This document shows positions 23,458 to 38,058 of a DNA stretch of 64,000 nucleotides, in pieces. A model generated the notes under the pieces. The model was given only the letters and a program-made list of their open reading frames with translations, searched no databases and was not told the origin of the DNA. Both the position numbers and the translations under genes were made by a program. Origin of the DNA: Loxodes magnus (lineage: Eukaryota > Ciliophora > Karyorelictea > Loxodida > Loxodidae); assembly GCA_946699065.1 (NCBI GenBank), contig CAMPDV010000014.1, positions 558,001 to 622,000 of the forward strand, given 5' to 3'. Numbering within the stretch: position 1 is the first letter of the stretch; every line of letters starts with the position of its first letter.

Positions 23458-26400
23458 AAAGTATAATTTAATAATTAAATAGATTTTCTTTGATTTAATA
23501 ATACTGAATAAAGAATTTTATAATTATTTACAATTTTTCTAACTATATATTCTAGTAAACTAACGTTAAAAATTGCTATTTGGTTTGATAATTATAAAAT
23601 TTATTGTTAAATAGATTTATTTTTATCTTTATAAGTACTGCTACAATTTAATTAAAATAAATAAATTTAAGTTCAATTTTAATATTCTTAGATTAGTGAA
23701 TAATTCTCTACCCTTTAGTATCTTTTTAATCAGCTCTAAGTATAATTCATACCATAATATAGCAAATAAATAAATATAGTGATTTTATTTTAAAAATTAA
23801 ATTTAGAATGATTTAGCATTTTAAGTTGACAGAATTTAAGAAATCCAATAGTTTATAAATTTCTTTAAATCTTTAATTTAGAAAATATAAAAAAGAATAT
23901 TTCACTTAAAAATAGGTAACTAGAACTTTGTATATATCTTAAAATAAAGCATGCATACAAAATAAGAAATTTTTAAAAGGCTATCACATTAAAATTATAA
24001 TTAGTAGCTTAATTTTAAAACATTCATTATATAAATAAAAAATTACCAAAAGAACTTGAATTTTATCTTTACAGCTCTTAAAGAATAATTACTTAGAACA
24101 ATAAAAAAACACATTTCTAATGTTTTGCTATACTTTTTCTATTCTCTTTAAAAATGAAAAATAATCAATATAACTTTATTCCTAATGAATATATAGTCTC
24201 TTTATTAAGATATTTTAAATAAAAAATTTAAAAACTTAAAATAAATAAATGCCAATGTAATAAATTGCTATATTAAAAAGACTATTTCTTAAATAAAAAT
24301 AAACTTTTCTGATAGCTGAAATTCTATAGAGAAATTTTGTAGTCTTTTATCCTTTCAAATCCTTTTAAAAAACTAAGCCTTAAAATAGTAATTGTAATCA
24401 ATTCATTTCTAAAATTAATTATCTATAAAGATAGAAGATTAAAGCCCTTAAGCTAAATTTCTTCATTTCATTGATATAATTTATTTAATTTTAGACATTT
24501 TTTCTTATTTCATTTTTTCATTTACTTTTAATCTATAAAATAATTAAAAAAATAGAAAAATTTAAAAATGTTGAATTTTTATCCAATATAATAGTAAAAA
24601 CCTTTCTATTGTATTTATTTTGATGTCAGATTAATAAATTTCTATAAAATAACTGAGTATGATGCTTAGCTTTTTATAATTTAGCAATTTTATCTCATGC
24701 TAAAGTAAAAATTATTATAAATTTTTATTAATTCAAGTTTAACTTTTATTTTTCTTTATTTGCTATTAACTTTACCTTTCTCCAAACTTCTTTAGATTTT
24801 TTAGTTTTAAATTTTCATCAAACAAGGCATAAAAGATAAAACTTAACTTAAAATAAAACTAAAAATTTACAAATCTATTTTTTATTTAATGTTAGGTTCT
24901 TTGGATCTAATTCTCTTTATAAATAAATATAAAATCATGACTAGATCACTATAATATTATTTCATTAATTTAGCTTTAAGTAGACTTTATAATTCTAGAT
25001 TTAATTTTCATTTAATAATTTATAACTTATTAATTGAAGATGTATAATTCTATTACAATCGTTAAATGTTAATAAATATTTACAAAGTGAAAAGCTTAGG
25101 TCAATTTACTTCTATAAACAGTAATCCTGAAAACTCTTATTTTTTATTCCAAAAGATAAATTTAATTTTAGCTTAATTAGTTATTATATTATCTTTCAAT
25201 ATCAGTCAGCTTAGTTCTAAATCATGATATTTTCAATTTTAATATTTTAATTAACTAATTGCATAATACACTTGTAAAATTCATTTTAAAATTTCATTAA
25301 AAAATAAAATCGAAAAAGTATAAAAGCACTATTGATACAAGTAGCTTAAATACAATTTCTTTATCTAAACATTATAAAAAATTTAAATTTAGAAGAATGT
25401 AAACTTTTTAGAAGTGATTTAAAAAACATTTTATATAAAACAAAAAGGTTTTAATAGCTATTAGTATATTTATTAACTACTTTAGGTCTTATTTATTTTG
25501 CTTATTTGTTTAAATCCTTAATCATATAGTTCCTCTTAATTGGTTAGAGTAGGAATTTATTGCAAAATTATTAATTTTCTTTTCTTAACCAAAGAAATTT
25601 TATTTTCTTAGCAAATTTAATTGTCTTTAATTTGAGTGATCTTCAATTTTTATCTGTTTATCAAAGCAAACATTTTATAATTTCAGATTTTCATAATAAA
25701 CTTACATCTACTTGTATTGTGAATTTTTCTCCTTAAAATAAATAATTAATTAAGGAAAATATTTTCTAAGGTATTTTCAAAGATACTAATTTAAATGAAT
25801 TATAACGAAATAATAGCCAATATTAATAATAATATTCAGAGTATTAAGGATAAATTAATTTAATATTTATTTTAATTAAACCTAATAAATTTAGATAGAA
25901 AGGAAAATATTTCATATAAAGATATTAGCTCTTAATATCTAAGCATTTATATTTTTTTATTTGCGAAATTTTCATTTAATAAATTGTAAATCATTATAAC
26001 TGGCAAAATATGGAAAAAGATAAAATTTTTTAGAAGTCTTAATTGGCCTAAATTAAATTAAGATAAATTGATTTGAATAGCATGTCCTTCCATATAAAAT
26101 TGAAATTAAACTTTATAAAATAAAAAGAACTTTATTTCTTTAACTCTACCAAATTTCAGAGGCTCAAATATACTTTGATATAATTTTTATAATTATTATA
26201 TTATCCAAAAATGAAAAGTTAGAAAGGCCTGAAAATTTCTCAACCAAAATTAGAACTACAAAGGTAAAAAATAAATTAAAAATTATAGCTTTCACTTGAT
26301 TAGATAATCATTTTAAATCTACAAACTATTGCAAGTTTTTAGAAACTTTGCATTATCAATTTCTATGAACTTTTATTTAAAAAAATGAAATTCAAACTAT

Positions 26401-27716
26401 AGAAAGCTTTTAATATTCAAACATTCTCAAATAAAATAATTCTAAGATCTCTAAAGTTAGTAGGGATAATCATTTATAATTTTTCATGGAAAAATTTAAT
26501 TAATTACGCTTATTTACTCATATAACAGAAATAAGCATAGATTTAATTATTTTTAAAAGTTAAGGAATAAATATAAAATAATAAAGGAAAGCATGTGAAA
26601 TAAACATATAAGAACATTAAAATTTATTTAAAAAAAATCTTTATCTAAAATTTAAAAAGTTAAAGCAAATGTTTATTCATCATATAGATAATTTAGTTAA
26701 TAGAATATATCACAACTTTGGAAATTGATTTTTTATTAACTATCTTTCTTTTGTTTATTCGTGAAGCTTAATTAAATTATAATTATACGCTTAAATAAAA
26801 AATTAGTGATTTTTTAAAGTTTTTTCTAGTGGTATTACTTAAATTTCAAGATACAGTTATATTTTTATGGATTTAGTCCCTTTTAATTTATTTTCTTTGC
26901 AATAATACACTTATTCATATTATATACATTTAGCTCATTTAATAAATTAAGATTTTTTTTAATTTTAAGCTTTTTTATTTCTTATATTTCGCATTCTGAA
27001 ATAAGCATAATATTTCAAAAGACAAAACTATTTATTCAATTTTATTTGAAAACTATTCCAAATTTATTCTTTTAGAATCATCTTGCTACTTTTTGATTAT
27101 TTTGAGATAAACTAATTTCTAAATTTTATATAATTAAGATTCTATAAGCAAAAGATTTTTATGATTGATTTCATGCGTTCTATAAACTTTCTTTTTAAAA
27201 AAAGAAAAGAGAGTAACTCTTTCTAACTCTGTTTGTAGAATCTTAGATATTTAGGAAAGGAAAGTCAAATTATTTACTCTTAATTCGATTGTTTCATATT
27301 TTTTGTTATTTTGCTAAAAATTATCCTTAATTACCTTTACAAGCATAAAGATTTAATTATGAGATAAAAAACCTTATATAGCAAAGTTATATCATATAAA
27401 TTTAGAATAAATAGCTTCATGTATAAATCTTCTTGCTATAACTAAATTTGGGAATTTTTTCTTAAATATAAAGCTTTTATATAAAATCACATATTGATTG
27501 AAATTATGATATCATAACTAGCAAAGGAATTTTTATTTTATAAATGAATCTTATACTCAAATCATTAGGATACTAGCATAATCCTATAACTATATTAGAC
27601 TTAGATGATTTAAATTCATTAGGTATCTTATATTCCATATTTATTCTTATTAGTTTTTAAAACGCATTATTAATTAAATGAACATAATTTAAGGAAAAAT
27701 CGACTACTATTTTAAA
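23458..27716. other. long AT-rich spacer
   Basis: Over 4 kb without a recognisable gene, RNA or repeat. Short Lys/Asn/Ile/Phe-rich open frames occur on both strands, as expected by chance with one stop codon type. Small unrecognised genes could hide here. Confidence 0.4.
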
Positions 27717-30182
27717 ATGTCTTAGCTTGGCTTTATATTGCTAAAGCTACTTTGTCTTCTTCGAGTAACTCTTCAAGTTTATGTAGATACTTATGGAATA
27801 AATACATTATCAAATTATGTTGAAGTATTGAACGATTTCGTTTGGAGTTACGAAATAAGGAACGAATCTATAATCATGTAGTTTTCGACTACTTTTGATG
27901 GGTGGGTGGGTTTTGGATTTGGTACTACCATGAAAAAGGTAGATATGTACTCAGCTTATTCAAAAGACTCAAATACGGCTTACGTAATTGATTAATGGTC
28001 AACTGGAGATTATTATCCTCCTGAAGATTCAGACTTTGGAGGAACTAATGACGTTTTACTTCCTACAATTTAAATGGAAAATGGCTGGAGACATATTAGT
28101 TTTGTTCGTTTGCTTGATACTGGAGATAAATATGATTATATTATTCCTACCAATCTACCACAAGAAGTAAAAGTTTCTTTTTGCTGACTTAAACAGAAAT
28201 CTGATATCACTGTAAGACACAGTGGAGTTAAAAAGATAATTGTTATTTTTTAAGCCGATTAACAGGGGAACATGCTAAATTCTACCCGAGTTATTGAAGG
28301 TAGCTCAACTGATGGAGAAGGCCATGGAAGAGCAATGACTGTAATGTGAGGGTTCATAGCTTGAATCTCAATATTTATAATGAGATATGGAAAAAAATGC
28401 AAGTGCTTTTAAAAGTGTAGCATATATTTCCATGCAGTTACTATGTATGTAGTTTTAATTATAACATACATCTCAGGTTTTTTAATTTGAAAAGATTGCG
28501 AAACTTAAGTCGATTAAACTGACAGGGAATAAAGAAAACATAATTAATACTCTATATATGTCTTTACATTTGGATTCGCATGCTATTTACTTGGTTCTTT
28601 AGCTCTATTCTAGCGTAAAGGTCTTTGTAAGAAAGTAAAGCCTAGTGTCGTTAATTATCTCCATGTAGTTACAGGTTGAATATTATTTTTCTGGGCTTAG
28701 GTAGCATCTTACTTCGGAGCTATTGTTCTAGAAAGACAAGATGATGATGCTCGACCAGTTTGAATTGCTATCTATATAATTGAAGGTCTGATTTTCATCA
28801 TTTTGGATATAATTTTTTATAGATAAAGCTATTTTAAAATAATCGGTAGAAAGGAGACTCAGCATTTTATCTAAAGTGATTCGTTGAAGAACTTTTCTAT
28901 TGATGAATTTTAACTTACAAGCGAAGAATAAAATTTGGCACTCGTTGATGATTATGTATTTGATTTTACCTAATGGGTTTAAGGTGGAGGACATCCTGGT
29001 GGACCAGAACTGATAAAGTAAAGTATTTCAAAAGACATGGGACGTTACTTGAATGGATCTGCTACAGAAATGGTGAATAATTCGATGGGGATGTTTCGTA
29101 ACCATTCGCCTTCAGCCTACTTAGACTTAAAAAAGTTATTGGTAGGAAAGCTAATAAATCAATAATACACTTATAAAGTTGCTGAAGAAACCTAATATGT
29201 AAACGAGTCTTCTGATAGATCAGAATTACTAAATAATGAATTCATAATATTAAAAGATTTAGAAACCTTCAAACTGATTAATAAGACATAAATAACTAAA
29301 AATATTATTTTACTAACGTTTGAGCCGAAAAAGGGAAATATGATTAACGATATCCAATAGCTGAATGAAAATTGACTTTGGGATTGTGGCAAACATTTTA
29401 AAGTAGTCTTTACAAGTTAATACGTAAGTGAAAAAATAGGAAGTTCAAATTCAAGATTTAATTCTTCAAATTAGTATTAATATAGATATTACAGCTTGTA
29501 AAGAACTTTAAACCCTGTAAATATGAAGATATTAGAGTAATCTGCCCAAAATAATTCTAAAGAAAATTAATATAAAATCAAATTTAAGGATAATTAGTAC
29601 GAAAATAATATACAAAATTAGAAATATAATTATTTGGATATGTACATAAAGATTTATCCTCAAAATGGGTTCATGTCTATACTCATGGATAAAGTCCCTT
29701 AATATGAAGAAATTAAAATATCTCTCCCTATTGGCACTGGATTAATGTTAACCCCTTAATTCTTTCAAAATAATACGAATCCAAACTTAGTAGTATTTTG
29801 TGGAGGGACTGCTATTAACGCTTTCATTGATCTTGCATTTTATACTTTCTATTAAAAGTAACATCCATCTTTAAAGTATAAAATAAAGCTTTCCTTATAT
29901 GCAGGTTTCTAAAGTGAAGAAGAATGCTATGCTTTATCAGCACTTTAATATATTTAGCAATATAATCCAGATGATTTCAAATTCGTATTATATTTTTCAA
30001 AAAAATAAACCGAATTAGAGAAACAATTCTCGAAAAGATTTGACAGGAATTTTATCAAGGAAAATGTAAATTCTGCAACTGTAACAAGAGTTTACATTAG
30101 AGGACCACTTCAATTTGAAAGTGCTATTCAAAATGCAGTAAAGGAAATAGGAATTCCTTCTTCAAGCATTATTATGCTGTGA
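27717..30182 (+). CDS. DOMON - cytochrome b561 - cytochrome b5 - flavin/NAD(P)H reductase fusion
   Basis: The 821-aa product is a complete transmembrane electron-transfer chain. In order it has an N-terminal hydrophobic signal (about 1-26) and a DOMON domain (about 30-190, with DGWVGFGFG). A cytochrome b561 module follows (about 200-370), with five or six helices and heme-type histidines at 203, 239, 275 and 316. Then comes a cytochrome b5 domain with HPGG (His426) and second heme ligand His463, and finally a ferredoxin-reductase-like FAD/NAD module (about 520-821) with SLPIGTGLMLTP and an NAD-site GGTAINAF. Electrons probably pass from cytosolic NAD(P)H through FAD and b5 to b561 and on to an outer or lumenal acceptor such as ferric iron. 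There is no intron. Many Trp are TGA, including MWGFIAWIS and TGWILFFW. The stop is TGA 30180-30182. Confidence 0.92.
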
Positions 30183-32711
30183 AAACTCTAAACCAATTTA
30201 ATATTTTTGAAAAAAATTAAATTTATTACTATTTTATAAAAAATAATATCTCTTAATATAATGTATATAATGTATATAATGTATGAAATTTTATTTTATA
30301 CAATCTTTATTACATTTATTCATTACAAACCTTATGTTTTATATACTTTTATCTTAATATATGAATTTTAATTATCAATGAAGATGAAACTAATTAAATC
30401 TTAAACATCTTTGTATAAATTTAGTTTTTTATTTGTTTATAGCTTCTTTTTTGAACATAGTAAGTTTATTAATTTTTCTTTTGTAATTTAGTTCTTTTTT
30501 GTTCCATCCAAGTTTTGCTTACTTTTTTTCAGATTTAAGTATAATATCTAAATAAATTTTATTTATTTGTCCTAGTTAATTTTTAGCTATCTGATTGAAT
30601 TTTTCAAATAAAACTTAAAAAATAAAATTATTTTCTTCTTATTCTTGAATGAATCTTATAAATAGCTTTATATCCTATTGTCTTAACATGTTTATCAGAA
30701 ATTAAAACAATTTAAATGTATTCTTTCTTTGCCATAGCTCTTTAATTAATTATAATGTAAAACTTAAATGCATAAATTGAAAACTTTTTAAACTAAAGAA
30801 ATAAAATAATAATAAGCACTGAAGGGAATTGGAAGAAATGAACATGAAAGAAAAACTAAAGATTGTTATAAATAATTAGCAATATAAATGTTTTAATAAA
30901 TAGCATTGTAATAACTCTTAGATATTTATAATTCTTTGCTATTAAACCATTTTCATTCTATTCTTTAAGTCTCTATTTCAGTCATTCAATTTATAATAAT
31001 TTAATTCTTTTAAACTTTAAAAATTTATCAAAAATCGAATACTGAGTTGACTTAAGTTTTAATTACTAAAGAATATAAAAATAATAAAAACGATATCAAT
31101 GAAATTAAAAAAAATTTAGATTTAAGAATTAGCTAGTCAATTAGCTACGTTTTTTAGATGTATTCAATTACTTATTAAGGTAGAAGCTAATAGAACAATT
31201 CAGCTTTAAGGTATTAAAGAATCAAAATGAGTTTCATTGCTTTAAATTAGTAAATAAAATCTCATATCCAAAAAAACTTTGCTCATTAAAATAGGGTCTT
31301 TATTTTTAATTAATTAAGAAATATCAATAAAGAATTATTTATCTATGTTTTGAAATAAATCAATAACTTGCTATCACTTTGAATATATAAATATTTTTAA
31401 AAATGCTTATTATAAATAATCTAAAGATAAAAATTGAGTTATTTAAGAATAGATAACCAATAGATTATATAAGCAACCAATTTATTATGTAAAATTAATC
31501 AAATTTCTTAATAAATATCTTCATTTGATAAATTTTAAGTATTTTAAAATTTTATTTTTATATAATTAAATTTATAATTGTTTAACTAGGTATTGTTAGA
31601 TTAATATAGCTTCGCTAAGCATGAATATTTAGTATAAATACATGAGAATATCAATAATATAATTAAAAATGCTTGAGAAATTCTAAATTAAAATTGTTCT
31701 AAGGCAGTTTCAATACATTTTATTTAATTTTACTTGTGTCTTTAATTATTTTAAAGTACTCTTAGATCTATTTAAGAAAAATTTTAATTAAATTATGCCT
31801 TTCAAATTTTGACAATGTCATGTCACAGTATCTCGAATAAAAAAAGCTGATATATTACAAAAATATAAAGGAAATATATGAAAAAGTAGAATATAAGGAA
31901 ATTCTAAATAAAAAACTATGAGATAGTTATATATTAGATAATATCTTTAAAATTTAAATATCATTACTTATTTTTATCATATGTCTCTTTAAAAATATAT
32001 AGTAGTGCTTCTATACTTTTTCTTAATAATAAATAGATTTAAAATTAAAACTAGTTTAATAAATTTTAAATCAAATTAAATAATTCTTATTTATTCCTAA
32101 AGAAATAATAGTAATTAAAATTAAGTAAGGACTAGAATTATTCATAAATAGCTTTTAGTTAAAAATGTTTTCTAAAATATTAAAGTTATTAAATGAAATT
32201 TAATTATGAATATATATTTAAAAATCCAGAAGCTTTTCTTAATTTCTTAAGTTCATATATCCTCTAGGAAAATTATATTTATGCCAACTATTATTAAATT
32301 AATTTTCCTAATTTATCTAAATATAATTTTAAATTATCAATTTATATAAAATTTAGATTTTTTAAATTAAATCGTGTTAAAAAATTATGAAGTTAAAAAA
32401 GTAAAGATATTAGAATTAAGGGAATTATTATAAATTTATAAAAGATAAATAATTAGTTTAAGCTTTTTGATTTAAATTTATAGAACTTTAAAAATTATAG
32501 AGGTAAAATAAAAATAATATAGAGATATAATCTTATGAACTGATCTCACATTATAATATTTAGTAAAATTAAGCTTTTTTATCTGTTTTATTTTTAAATT
32601 AATATTAATCCAATCTATTACAAAGTTGATTTTAACGAGAGTAATTTTTTATCATTCTTGAATTTTATTTACTTTGAATTTATGAATTTAAGCTGCTTGA
32701 ATATATAATTC
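30183..32711. other. AT-rich spacer
   Basis: I see no recognisable gene or RNA. It contains the 9-bp tandem repeat just after the reductase gene. Confidence 0.45.
30257..30283. repeat. three perfect copies of TATAATGTA
   Basis: A 9-bp unit is repeated exactly three times, 75 bases after the stop of the reductase gene, in its 3' flank. Confidence 0.85.
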
Positions 32712-33392
32712 ATGTTACTAGATTGTGATAATTTAGGAAATGCTATTTAAGAATTGTTATAAATTGTATGAACTTTAAATAAATATAGTTATAAGACAAC
32801 AAAATGTATTAATTTCATTAAACCGTATGGTAGTAGAAGTTAATTTTACAATGATGCCTCTTAGAAATTTATTATTAACACTCAAGTTTATGTTAAAAGG
32901 ACTAGCAAATCATAGATAAAAATATAAAATTAATTATTAGGTTATTACAATGAAATAATACACTTTAACTTTTTAAATAATTAATATATTAAATTAAAAA
33001 GCTTTTTAATTATTAATACATTTTAAATAAGCAAATTATCTATGAGAAAATCAATATAACATTCTTATTATTATCATCCAAATTTGATAATCGGGAAATT
33101 ATTCTCATCAAATAAAGATTCCAAAAAAGATTTTCTCCTAAAAATGCTGAAAATCAAGACATATGATATTTAATTAACTAAAATATCTAATAAAATTCAA
33201 TAAAATTTAATACTAAAGCAATAATTCCTTTATTTAAAATTATTAGAAAGAACATATACTTTGAAATATTTGCAAAAAATTAATTAAATTCAGAAAAATT
33301 ATTAAGAAAATATTCTAAAAAATGTATAGATGTCGGCCGCTGTTGGTAGGTAATATTGTGAAACCAATGAGATGCTAAATGCTCTAAAATGA
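32712..33392 (+). CDS. possible hypothetical protein, about 226 aa
   Basis: One plus-strand frame from ATG to TGA (33390-33392) reads MLLDCDNLGNAIQELLQIVW and continues basic, Lys/Ile/Gln-rich, with a less A+T-biased end (NVQMSAAVGRQYCETNEML). No family is recognised. The body is very A+T-rich, and a frame of this length can occur by chance, so this is weak. The short GC-rich patch at 33,325-33,350 is the best sign of real coding. Confidence 0.32.
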
Positions 33393-35824
33393 ATTTTCTT
33401 ATTTATTTAATCAAGATTATGGAAATAGCAATAAGTATTTTATGAAAGATAATTCAATTCCTAATTTTCAGAAATTAAAAATTTATGCTAATTTAACAGA
33501 ATTTTTGCTTTCAAATTATCTAGCTTAATTGCCTTTTGATAGTAATAGAATAATTAAATTACTAAATTTACCTTAATATTTTTCTTAAAACTTAAATTTC
33601 TAAAATTTTCAAGACCTCTATTAACAAAAATCATTGTGCTTTATTCTTGATTTTTACTACAATTTCTAATCAAAGAGTGTAAATAATTGAAAAGTTCAGT
33701 TCTCTTCAGGAAAGATTCAGTTTATAGGTCACTCTTATCATTTAAAAATATTGATTTTTAGTTTTAAAATACTCTTCTTATCTCTTATTTTATCAGCTAT
33801 TTTCCTAGTAGTTACTAATTAATAAAAATAAAGTCTCTTATTTTTATTTAAAACTATAAATAGAGACTGATTTATTATTCAATCTATCCTCTAATTATAG
33901 AAATACTAATAAAAAGATAGTAACTTTGAAATATAGTAGCTACCAAATGGAAAAAAAGTTAGATAACATAATTTTATGGACGAGCTCACTATTGTTTTCT
34001 TTGATGTAATACAATCTTCTTTAATACGATATCATTAATTTATAATAGATTAAATTAGCCTAGTTTAAAATAGTAAAAACTTTAGTAAAAGTCTGTTTAA
34101 TATAGCATCAAAGTTACAAAGTAAAGAATTATTGTTTAAAATAAAAAATAAATAAGCATTTTTAAATAAATGTTTATTTAATTTAGTAAAATATAATAAA
34201 AGTATTAATTTTTTAATTTCAAGCTCTTTTATTCTAAAAATAAACGTTTTTTGTCTTTATAGCTAAAAGTTGAGATAATTTTTAATTTCATACAGAGAAA
34301 TAAATTTTAATTAAAGCCATATCACTTAAATTATTTTTATCTTTTTGTTCTAATTTTTTCTTTATTAAATAAGAGCTTTAGCAATAATAAAATTAAAATA
34401 ATTAATATCTTATTACTATACCTTATAAATTATATAAACATTAATAAAAATTATACAACTATTAATTATAATCAATTTATTAGCACCTTATTTATGCTTA
34501 AAAGGAACCTTATATTAATTAAAGAAATTAAAAATTAAAATTTCTTTATTTTATTATATTTTTATTTTTTAAATCCCTTATAAAATAATTATTTATTAAA
34601 GAATTCCTAAAATTAATATATCTTTTATAAAATATAATAACTATTATAAAAGCTATTAAAATTAATTCTAAAAATTACTAAATTATATATAAAAATTAAA
34701 TCCTCGATTAAGATATTCAAGCAGCTTAAATTATTAACTAATTAAATAAATTAAGATATCTAATTTTTATATTAATTTATAAGATAATCTATTATCATTG
34801 ATTGCTCTTTTCTAATCTATTAAATTTTTTTATTTCATAAACTTTAAATTCTTATCTAAATAGAATTTATGAGAAAATTCATTGAAATTTTCTAAGTTTT
34901 AAAGCAAAAGCTATAGAGAATTTTAAATTTAATAGCATTGTATTTAATTAATAGCATTACTATAGAATCCCTTAAAATCCTTAGAAATATCATAGCAAAT
35001 TAATTTTAATAAATGTATAAATAATATTTTAAGTTAGCAAAAGTCATATGATTATTGTTAGATTTATATAAACATTCATGTTCTTAAATTTGCATCTAGT
35101 TTCGTAATTTAAGTATGAAAATATAATATCTACATTAACTAAAGAGGCTTAACTAAAATTTAGTTATTTCAAGTCTTTTTCAATGGTTAAATTTTAGTGG
35201 CACTTAATATAACTATAACCATAAATTTAGGATATGATGCTTATCTATTCAAAAGTCATATAATAAGTGATAATAGTATTAATTTTATAATTAAGCAATC
35301 TTTATAGCTTAATAAATAAAATATCTAAATATAGATAACTATATAAAACTTATAATTATAAATCTATAATTTTTGATTTGATTTACCATGATTTATAAAT
35401 AATTTATTTTGAGCTAAGTATTTATCCTCATATTCTAAATTTCTAACTATTTAAATAGATTTAATTTTAAATTTATTTTATTTAATTGAACATACTTTAG
35501 CATTTTTATTAATTCTATTTTTATTATAAAATAATTCAAAATTTAAAGAAACTCTTATCATTTTCTATAATTTAAGGAATTATGTAAAGATAATTATAAT
35601 AATTTTTATTATACTTTTATATCTTAAGATTATACTAGAGCTATTAAATAATTAAGATCTTTTTTCAAAATTTAATTTGTTCTATTTTAGATAAATCATT
35701 TTCATTAATTTTGTACTTTTTCGTAGTATAAATTCGTAAAGCTTCAAACCAATTAAAATTAAGCTTTTTTATTTTTTATATAAAGCAAGCACATAGTTTG
35801 AGAAATAGGATAATTATGTGATTT
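33393..35824. other. AT-rich spacer
   Basis: I recognise nothing in about 2.4 kb of very A+T-rich DNA upstream of the tRNA gene. Confidence 0.45.
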
Positions 35825-35857
35825 AATGATATTTAATAGTTTCTATTAAATATCATT
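35825..35857. repeat. perfect 15-bp inverted repeat upstream of tRNA
   Basis: AATGATATTTAATAG is followed after three T by its exact reverse complement CTATTAAATATCATT. It ends 5 bases before the tRNA gene. It can form a hairpin or cruciform and covers the place where an upstream Pol III factor would sit. Confidence 0.8.
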
Positions 35858-35862
35858 TAAAA

Positions 35863-35933
35863 GGTTCTATAGTGCAGTGGTAGCACGTAGCCCTCCGGAG
35901 GCTGAAGCCCGGGTTCGACTCCCGGTAGAATCG
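35863..35933 (+). tRNA. tRNA-Arg (anticodon CCG)
   Basis: This is a 71-nt cloverleaf without intron. The acceptor stem GGTTCTA pairs with TAGAATC (one G-T), the D stem is GTGC/GCAC, and the anticodon stem TAGCC/GGCTG carries loop CTCCGGA with anticodon CCG, which reads CGG. The T stem is CCGGG/CCCGG with loop TTCGACT, and G is the discriminator base. CCA is not encoded. Box A (about 35,870-35,881) and box B (GGTTCGACTCC) are intact. It is the only tRNA I see in the window. Confidence 0.97.
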
Positions 35934-35934
35934 C

Positions 35935-35941
35935 TTTTTTT
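35935..35941 (+). terminator. T7 Pol III terminator of the tRNA
   Basis: Seven T residues start two bases after the tRNA 3' end. Confidence 0.85.
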
Positions 35942-38058
35942 AAAATAAAATAAATTTTAAAGTTGGAATGGATAAACTAATTAAAATCATTTTTATATTC
36001 CTATAGCTTAAATTTAATCCTTATATAATAACTATTAAAGCTATGAGTTAAAATTAAATAAGCTTAGATATTTTACACTATCTTAATAAGGATTTTAAAG
36101 TCATAATAAGTAAATTAAGATATTTGTTCTTTTATTTTAGAAGTTCCCCTTCTAATAGTCTAATAATTATTTATCATAGAAGAAAATATTACTAAATTCC
36201 TAAGAATGCTATTTAGATTTAAGGGCAAATTTTATTTAATTATTAATAAGAAATAAAAGCTATATTTACTCTTATTATATTTTCCTGTATTTTAAGCAAG
36301 TTAAAAGTATATTTATTTGCATTTCCTGATTTTCTCTAATTATTAACTAATGCTCTATGTTAATTAAAAAGGTTTATATTCAGATTTATATCTTTGCTAA
36401 TTAATAATTATGCTATAATAATGATTTAAATAAACAAGAACACATTTGATTATTCAACTTAATCAATGAAAGTTATTATTATATCTTTCATAAAGCAATA
36501 AAACTAATAAATTCTTTAAATTAATATAGTTTTAATTAAATTTGATTATGATGTTTTTAATATCCATACAAGCTTATTTGCCTTTAATTAATATAATTAT
36601 AAATTCAGGATGCTAAAGAAAAAAGCGTGTTTATGCTTTATAACCTCTTAAAGCAATAATCTTCTTATAAAACATGCTAACTACTTAGTTTATTTTTATT
36701 TTATCTTTAGAATCTTTTTCGTTTTTTATCAATTTTTTTAAATTTTATGCATATGAATAACAAATAAAACATATAAAAGATTAATAAAGTTTAGATATGC
36801 AAATAAGAGTAATAAAGAATAGCTATCTTCGTAATAAGCATTAAAAATAAAATAAATAATAAATATAAACTATTAGAAAAGATAAAGCTTATATTTAATA
36901 ATATAGATGTAGTAATATACAAATACACACTATTATTTTAAGAAATATAATAATTTTAATAATGCTTTAATCTATCAATAGTTATTCTAGCTTTCTCTTT
37001 TTTCTAAAATTAAAATATTTAGCTGGATTTTTTAATTATTTTTGAAAGGATTTAGTTTTCAATTTTAATATCAAATCAAATTTTTCAAGTCAATAAAGCC
37101 TCTTTAAGAAGCTTATAAAAAATTAGTTGACTTTATTCATTCAAATATAACTCTAAAATTAATAAAAGATGATAAAATTAAATTTTTATATAATATGTAG
37201 TTTTGGTATTAAGAAGACAGAACATAATGAAAAAGTTGAAATTAAATCATTATATGTTTCAAATTTAAATTAATTACAATCTTGCTGTAGTAAAATTAGT
37301 TACTAAAGCAGATAAAAAGCAAATATAATTAAAAAAAATGCAATAAATAATAATATAAGAAGGAAGTGATAGAAATAAAGTTAAAAACAAAAATCTCTAT
37401 TCTTAATAATAAATTTAAATGATTTTATATGGTTAAATATTTTATTAATCTAATGTAGAATTTAAATTAAAGCATAGCTACATAACAAGATAGAAATAAT
37501 TAATTTTAGTTATTTAATAAAATAATAAAATATTAAATTATTTAGAATCAAGTATTAAAATAATTAATATAATATAAATCTTTAAAGTGCTTATACTCTA
37601 GTACGTAAGAACTATTTATTTTTAATTAATTTTTCAAATAATATCTTTAAATTTCATTGAGAATGTATAAATTTTATATAGCTAGTTATTATTTTATAAT
37701 TTATTTTATATCAGATTATTTACTTGTATCACATATTTTAAACTTAACTTTATAAGTAAAGAAGCTACTACAGAAAAAATTGCTGCTTGTTTTTAGTTTT
37801 CTTGTAAATTTGAATATAATTGTGATACTTCAAAAATATAAAAAATATTGGATAATAAAGACTTAAAACTACCTTGTTTAATTGTAAGGATAGATATTTA
37901 TAAATATGCTAATTATTTTCTTTTATAGGTTTGTTTAATTAAAATTTTAAAGCTTGCTATTTATTTTTGTAGTGCCATTAAAGGAATTTAAATAGTTAGT
38001 TAATAAAGCTTAAAAATAAGCATTTTATTTTTCTTCATTTAACGATTAATTAATAATA
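35942..38058. other. AT-rich spacer
   Basis: About 2.1 kb without a recognisable gene. It includes the upstream region of the K+ channel gene. Confidence 0.45.
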